A DNA stretch of 17,587 nt from assembly GCA_017390125.1 (NCBI GenBank), contig JAFPCT010000198.1, positions 1-17,587 of the forward strand. The letters are read 5' to 3'. Below, piece after piece: positions 12,953 through 17,587 of this stretch (the first letter of the stretch is position 1; each line of letters opens with the position of its first letter). The position numbers and the translations under genes were made by a program. The notes beneath the pieces were generated by a model. It had not been told where the DNA came from, did not search any database, and saw only the letters and a program-made list of their open reading frames with translations. The DNA comes from Treponema sp. (GTDB lineage: Bacteria > Spirochaetota > Spirochaetia > Treponematales > Treponemataceae).

Positions 12953-15900
12953 TCAGGAGTTTGTGGTGAATGAGCAGCTTTTTGTGCTGCCTTTTATTTT
13001 GTCCTTGATCTCAGCCCAGACAGTACATCTGCCCTTGTTGTTTTCTTTTGAGTAATACAGTGCCTTGTCGGCGTTTTCAAGAACCATGTTCAGGTTGGAT
13101 TTATCCTCAACGTCAAAGTTTGTGCTTACGCCCATGCTGAATCCAAGAAGCCGTTTTGCAGGAATTTCAAGAGTGTTCACCTCATGAAGCTGCTTGATGT
13201 CAGGAATAAAGTGCCCGCATTTTTTGAGCTTGTCGTACAGGCGGTCAAATACCCGTTTTGCTTCTTCCTCGTTGGTTTCCAGCATGGCGATTACAAATTC
13301 GTCGCCGCCGAATCGTGCGATGAAGTCAATCTGCCGGCAGGTTTCCTTGAGGAGTTTTGCGAAGCGGCCTATGAGCATGTCTCCTGTGTTATGTCCGAAG
13401 GTATCGTTGTAGAATTTAAAGTTGTCAAGGTCAATGAATGCAATTGCAACCTGAAGCTGTATGTGACGGCGCTGTATGTATCTGCGCACTTTGTCGCTTT
13501 CGCAGATAATGTACTGCTGCAGGGCATGTCTGTTGTTCAGCAGTGAAAGTGTATCTGTAGTTGAAAGGAATATAAGGTTTTCATCCTGCTTGTAAATTGT
13601 AATCTGGGACTGGATTGAGTTCAGCGCAATGTTCAGCGTAGTGATGTTTTCCGGAGTAAGCAGGTTTTGGTCGGAAGGAACGATTACAAAGGCATAATTG
13701 TAGCCGTACTGTGCTATGTTTCCGAAATACAGGCGGTCTGCCGGTTTGTACACGAACTGGGAAAGGTCCTTTTTTGGAGAAAGAGAGAAGAGCTTTTTCA
13801 GCACTGCGGCAGAAAGTTTTACCGGCTCAGTTCTGAAAATGCTGTGAAGAGTATAGGTCTTGCTATTTTTATTCTCGCACATGAATACAGCGTCTGCAAG
13901 TGTGTAGTCAAATATGTACTGCACTGAATTTTCAATATATTTCTTGATGTTTGAGGATTTGACTGTGTTTGTCTTTACCTTGTTCAGGAACTGATAGTCA
14001 TGAATGCGCTTGTGAAGCTGGGTAAGGAGCTGTTCCTTCTCCGCCTTCTCGTTCAAGAATGTAAGGTCAATCTTAAGATCGTCAAACTTTTCGATTCCGT
14101 TCAGGTAGTCGTCAACAGTGATCTTTTCCTTGTTCTTTGTATAACATTCGAAGCCCTTCTGTTCGGCCAGCTCATGGCCCCAGTCAAGGTATTTTTCGCA
14201 GAGGTATTCCTGTCCCAGGCGGTGCATTGTAAGGGCAAATTCATAGTAAACGAAGCAGACTTTGTGGGCCTGCGCGCTTTTAATTGCAAGAAAATTTTCG
14301 GCACAGAGTCCGATGGCTTCCTCGGCTTCCTTGAACATACCGTCCTCTGCGTAGAGAATTGCCCGTATGAACTGAAGAAGAGGTTTGTCTTCCATGGTAA
14401 GGTTCTCATAATTCTGCTCAAGCTGAGAATAGTTCAACTGGGCATGAATTACGTCGCCAAGGGAAAGGTCGATTATTGTCTTGAATGCAAGTATGTCGGC
14501 CGTAGACGGCAGGAATGAATTGTTTGTCTGTTCCTCAAGGTTGAATATGTGCAGGAAATGAAGCAGCAGAACGAAACATTCATTTGCAGTGTCAAAATGG
14601 CGGGCAAAGAAAAGGGCGTAGCTTATGTTTTTAAGCACGTCGATTATGCGCGAATAGTCGTTTACATTGTAAAGATTCTTGATGATCTGATTTACAAGAT
14701 TATATGCATCCTTGTATTTTGCCCGGCACAGAGACTCGTATGAAAGTCCGTTGCGGATATTCATGAGAGGTCCAAGCTCTCCGATTTCCGTGCGGATGCG
14801 GTTTGTCTCCTCGTACCATTTCATTGCCTGTTCTGATTCGCCGTAATGGGAATGAATTATTCCCTTCCAATGGCAGGCAGTTGAATAAAGGTGCAGGTTT
14901 CCGGTTTTCTTCGCAATGTCCATGCAGTTCTCAATGTTCTGCTCAATGAAAGGACGGGATGCCGGATCATTTATAAGCTGCCACGGGACAGAAAGACCGG
15001 TGGCAATGTAGTTGTTCATGAAACCGTGGCTGTCCAGCTGCTCGAGGGCGGCTATGTATTTGCGCTTTGCAACTTCTCCGTCGGAGCGCTTCACGAACTG
15101 GAATTCAAGCATTGTAAGCAGGGCGTAGTATGCGGAATCCTTCTTGTTTTCCAGCCTTTCCTTTGCCTGAATGGCATATTTCTTGGCAAACTCATTTGAT
15201 TTTTTATGATAGAAAATCGAGCTCAGGTAAAAATACGCCGCTGTGGTAAGGTCGTCGTTTACAGTCGATTCCGTTATGTCATTCAAATACAGGATTGCCT
15301 CATCGTACATGCCGCAGGCCATGCAGTCCATTGCAAGCTCAAAGGAAAGGATTCTGAACTGGTATGCTGAAAAATTAAAGTTCGTAAGGTTTGCTGCGAC
15401 CCAGGAAACAAGCACCTTGAGCTGCTCAAGGGTCATAAATATGCGGTTGTTGTGGAGAAGGGTAAATGTCTTCTTGAAATTGGAAAGAAGCTTTTCTTCA
15501 AAATCTATGCTTCCGTTGAAATGCTCTTCCTGTTCTTCCAGGGCATAGTCTGATGCCAGCCTTTTTTCCTTCACATTTTCCTTGATCAAAAGGAAATTCT
15601 TTCGGGCACTGTATTCTTCAAGAAAATCAATGACCGGTTTGGAAGTGTTCTTTAAGGAAGTTTTGAACAGAAATACCATTTTTCCTTCAAACTCTTCTTT
15701 TTCAAGGCGTTTCAGAACCGCGATTGAATCTCCGTAAAGGTTCTGTGCGTTAAGGAACAGGAATTTCTTTGTGTTCAGTTTTTTTATAAGGAGGATTATT
15801 GTCTCTATGAAACGGTCTGTTTCGTAGATTGTTTCTCCTTCAACCGGAAGGTCATAGCGTTCCACTGCAGTTCCAGTTTCAAAGAATGAAGTGAAGGATT

Positions 15901-16141
15901 CTGCCTGAATTGAATAGGACACTTCCCGAACGAGTTCCGGCGACGGATTATATGCGGCAAGGATGTTTAAGAATGGTTTGAACGGAGAGAAGTCTTCTGC
16001 AAGATCAATGACAACGAAATTAGTCCTGATTTTGCTGACAATATCCTGAATGATGGATTCATTCGCGGAAATGTAGCAGACCTTGTCAGCTGACTGCTCT
16101 ATGAATTTAAGGACAATATCCTTTTGAATCAGTTCGTTCAT
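12953..16141 (-). CDS. Large NTPase-like/TPR/GAF-like diguanylate cyclase (GGDEF)
   Basis: The 1062-residue protein has no signal peptide or membrane segment. Residues 1-220 look like a degenerate MalT/STAND-type ATPase: KKFLFLNAQNLYGDS resembles a Walker B strand region, but no GxxxxGK[ST] P-loop is present. Residues about 230-720 are helical repeats of TPR type (for example ATACHWKGIIHSHYGESEQAMKWYEE). Residues about 735-880 form a GAF-like region. The GGDEF domain begins at TLSLLNNRHAL, has GGDEF at 945-949, and has an RxxD inhibitory I-site (RQID, 936-939) at the canonical five-residue spacing. It should make c-di-GMP from GTP and be product-inhibited. The TPR part probably binds a partner or ligand. 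A GAGGGG site lies 2 bases before ATG. Confidence 0.9.
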   Translation of the reverse strand: MNELIQKDIVLKFIEQSADKVCYISANESIIQDIVSKIRTNFVVIDLAEDFSPFKPFLNILAAYNPSPELVREVSYSIQAESFTSFFETGTAVERYDLPVEGETIYETDRFIETIILLIKKLNTKKFLFLNAQNLYGDSIAVLKRLEKEEFEGKMVFLFKTSLKNTSKPVIDFLEEYSARKNFLLIKENVKEKRLASDYALEEQEEHFNGSIDFEEKLLSNFKKTFTLLHNNRIFMTLEQLKVLVSWVAANLTNFNFSAYQFRILSFELAMDCMACGMYDEAILYLNDITESTVNDDLTTAAYFYLSSIFYHKKSNEFAKKYAIQAKERLENKKDSAYYALLTMLEFQFVKRSDGEVAKRKYIAALEQLDSHGFMNNYIATGLSVPWQLINDPASRPFIEQNIENCMDIAKKTGNLHLYSTACHWKGIIHSHYGESEQAMKWYEETNRIRTEIGELGPLMNIRNGLSYESLCRAKYKDAYNLVNQIIKNLYNVNDYSRIIDVLKNISYALFFARHFDTANECFVLLLHFLHIFNLEEQTNNSFLPSTADILAFKTIIDLSLGDVIHAQLNYSQLEQNYENLTMEDKPLLQFIRAILYAEDGMFKEAEEAIGLCAENFLAIKSAQAHKVCFVYYEFALTMHRLGQEYLCEKYLDWGHELAEQKGFECYTKNKEKITVDDYLNGIEKFDDLKIDLTFLNEKAEKEQLLTQLHKRIHDYQFLNKVKTNTVKSSNIKKYIENSVQYIFDYTLADAVFMCENKNSKTYTLHSIFRTEPVKLSAAVLKKLFSLSPKKDLSQFVYKPADRLYFGNIAQYGYNYAFVIVPSDQNLLTPENITTLNIALNSIQSQITIYKQDENLIFLSTTDTLSLLNNRHALQQYIICESDKVRRYIQRRHIQLQVAIAFIDLDNFKFYNDTFGHNTGDMLIGRFAKLLKETCRQIDFIARFGGDEFVIAMLETNEEEAKRVFDRLYDKLKKCGHFIPDIKQLHEVNTLEIPAKRLLGFSMGVSTNFDVEDKSNLNMVLENADKALYYSKENNKGRCTVWAEIKDKIKGSTKSCSFTTNS

Positions 16142-16150
16142 TTCCCCTCA

Positions 16151-16180
16151 ATTATAAACCCTGTACCGTATTGATGTCTA
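16151..16180 (-). promoter_or_regulatory. Putative promoter of the GGDEF gene
   Basis: On the minus strand: TAGACA (16175-16180, overlapping the pyrG stop), 18-base spacer, TATAAT (16151-16156), then 9 bases (TGAGGGGAA) to ATG at 16141. A start at the usual distance would cut into the GAGGGG ribosome site, so either the start is early or pyrG read-through supplies the full leader. Confidence 0.5.
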
Positions 16181-17587
16181 ATTTTTCTTTGCTTCGCAAG
16201 CGGCTTTTACAAATTCCCTGAAGAGCGGACCGGCTTTATTCGGGCGGCTCTTGAATTCTGGATGGAACTGTACGCCTACCATCCATGGATGATCAGGTAC
16301 TTCTACAATTTCTACAAGGTCCCGCTCCGGATTTATGCCGGCAATTATAAGACCTGCATTTTTGTAGTCTTCGCGGAATTCATTGTTGAATTCGTAGCGA
16401 TGACGGTGTCTTTCCCAGACTGTAGTTGATCCGTAAGCCGCTTCTGTCTTTGTTCCTGGTGTAACAGTGCATTCAAATTTTCCAAGGCGCAGCGTACCGC
16501 CAAGAATTTTTCCGTTCTGGTCAGGCATAAGGGCGATTACTGGATGTGTTGTCTTTTCGTCCATTTCAGTTGAGTTTGCATCCTCAAAGCCAAGGACGTT
16601 GCGTGCATATTCAATGCAGACAATCTGCATTCCCAGACAGATTCCGAAGTACGGAACTTTGTGGGTGCGGCAGTATTTTGCAGTGTTGATCATGCCTTCG
16701 ATGCCGCGTCCGCCGAATCCGCCTGGAACGATTACTGCATCTGCGTCCTTAAGGCGTGCTTCTGTAGCAGCGTCATCAGTAAGCTCTTCAGAGCTTACCC
16801 AGTCAATGTCGATTGCGGCAAGGTTTTCAATTCCGCCGTGAATCAGAGATTCAACAACAGAAAGATATGCGTCATGAAGTGCCACGTATTTTCCTACAAG
16901 GGCAATTTTTACAGTCTGTGCAGGATTGTTGAAGCGCTCAACGACACGTGACCATTCAGAAAGGTCAGCCGGTCCCTTTTTGATTCCAAGGGCTTCGCAT
17001 ACAGCCTTACCGATTCCTTCTTTTTCAAGCTGAAGAGGAACTTCGTAAATTGAACGTGCGTTAAGGTTCTGGATTATGTGGTGTGCGTCTACGTTACAGA
17101 ACGAGGCAAGCCTTTCTCTAGTAGCATCATCAATAGGATGTTCTGTTCGAAGCATGATGATGTTAGGCTTGATTCCAAGCTCCTGAAGTTCCTTTACGCT
17201 GTGCTGAGTCGGTTTTGTCTTGAGCTCGTTGGCTGTCTCAATGTAAGGAACAAGAGTAAGGTGAATGTAACAGCAGTTTTCTTCGCCCACTTCGTATTTA
17301 ATCTGTCGGATTGCTTCTACAAACGGAAGGGACTCAATGTCTCCGATTGTACCGCCGATTTCAGTTATGATTACGTCAGCTTTTGTTTCTTTTGTAGAAA
17401 GAAGCATGCGGCGTTTGATTTCTTCGGTTATGTTAGGAATTACCTGAACTGTTCCGCCGTGGAATTTACCTTCGCGCTCCATATTGAGGACTGTAAGGTA
17501 TACACGTCCGGCAGTAGTGTTTGATGACTGGGACAAAGATGTGTCAGTAAAGCGCTCATAGTGTCCAAGGTCCAGGTCAGTTTCCGC
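16178..17587 (-). CDS. pyrG: CTP synthase, N-terminus outside window
   Basis: The frame stays open to the window edge. The first visible codons read AETDLDLGHYERFTDTSLSQ, a conserved part of the synthetase domain, so about 70 N-terminal residues are missing and 469 are visible. Also seen are GRVYLTVLNMERE, GTVQVIPNITEEIKRR, EIGGTIGDIESLPFVEAIRQ, and the glutaminase domain with VPGGFGGRG, FGICLGMQ (nucleophile Cys) and GVQFHPEFKSRP. The enzyme makes CTP from UTP, ATP and glutamine, with GTP as activator. It ends in TAG at 16178-16180, 36 bases before the GGDEF gene start. I see no terminator, so read-through is likely. A TTG at 17536 is internal and not the start. Confidence 0.97.
   Translation of the reverse strand, partial: AETDLDLGHYERFTDTSLSQSSNTTAGRVYLTVLNMEREGKFHGGTVQVIPNITEEIKRRMLLSTKETKADVIITEIGGTIGDIESLPFVEAIRQIKYEVGEENCCYIHLTLVPYIETANELKTKPTQHSVKELQELGIKPNIIMLRTEHPIDDATRERLASFCNVDAHHIIQNLNARSIYEVPLQLEKEGIGKAVCEALGIKKGPADLSEWSRVVERFNNPAQTVKIALVGKYVALHDAYLSVVESLIHGGIENLAAIDIDWVSSEELTDDAATEARLKDADAVIVPGGFGGRGIEGMINTAKYCRTHKVPYFGICLGMQIVCIEYARNVLGFEDANSTEMDEKTTHPVIALMPDQNGKILGGTLRLGKFECTVTPGTKTEAAYGSTTVWERHRHRYEFNNEFREDYKNAGLIIAGINPERDLVEIVEVPDHPWMVGVQFHPEFKSRPNKAGPLFREFVKAACEAKKN

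Noticed and set aside
12974..13000. Hairpin GCAGC/GCTGC with following T-rich stretch on the + strand
   Set aside because: It lies within the 3' coding end of the GGDEF gene. On that gene's own strand no T run follows, so it is not its terminator, and no + strand gene ends there.
16178..17536. pyrG starting at the TTG at 17536
   Set aside because: The frame continues upstream with conserved CTP synthase sequence to the window edge, so this TTG is an internal leucine.

Overview
The window looks like chromosomal core sequence from a spirochaete, most likely a Treponema of the gut or rumen type. I infer this from three things: the cluster khpA-rimM-trmD-rplS is followed by a FliK-like and an FlhB-C-terminal-like gene and then yraN; several proteins are long family variants (GlyA about 500 residues, GuaA 626 residues); and there is a very large NTPase/TPR/GGDEF regulator. 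No phage, plasmid, insertion-sequence or CRISPR genes are visible. The species assignment is inference.

Layout. (1) Positions 1-4714, + strand: one tightly packed operon, with gaps of a few bases or stop/start overlaps, of khpA (partial), rimM, trmD, rplS, a FliK-like protein, a small FlhB-C-terminal-like protein, an 83-residue protein like the N-terminus of HD-GYP proteins, yraN, a 64-residue unknown and a zinc-binding unknown. It mixes ribosome and tRNA maturation with flagellar-export-related genes. (2) 4718-6763: tatD (-), tRNA-Leu(UAA) (+), and an HD-domain 5'-nucleotidase-like gene (-). The 3' end of the tRNA plus its terminator is duplicated about 183 bp downstream and abuts the HD gene stop. 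The stretch between the copies holds a strong hairpin and a perfect intrinsic terminator. (3) 6764-9917: glyA (-), a 17-bp tandem repeat next to its promoter, a lipoprotein nagZ-type glycosidase (+), and an RRM RNA-binding protein (-). (4) 9998-10890: an M28 metallopeptidase gene broken by a one-base frameshift. (5) 10889-17587, - strand: pyrG (partial), a TPR-GGDEF protein and guaA. The last two have their own promoters, and guaA has a clear terminator.

The most unusual pattern is regulatory. Five monocistronic genes (tatD, the HD gene, nagZ, the M28 gene and the RRM gene) lack a Shine-Dalgarno sequence and have a -10-like hexamer ending only 6 to 8 bases before ATG. That geometry predicts leaderless mRNAs. 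In contrast glyA, guaA and most operon genes have Shine-Dalgarno sites. The window may therefore show two translation-initiation modes side by side.

Functionally, guaA and pyrG supply GMP and CTP (GTP activates CTP synthase), and the GGDEF enzyme between them would consume GTP to make c-di-GMP. glyA feeds one-carbon units into purine synthesis. Whether these are linked by regulation cannot be seen here.
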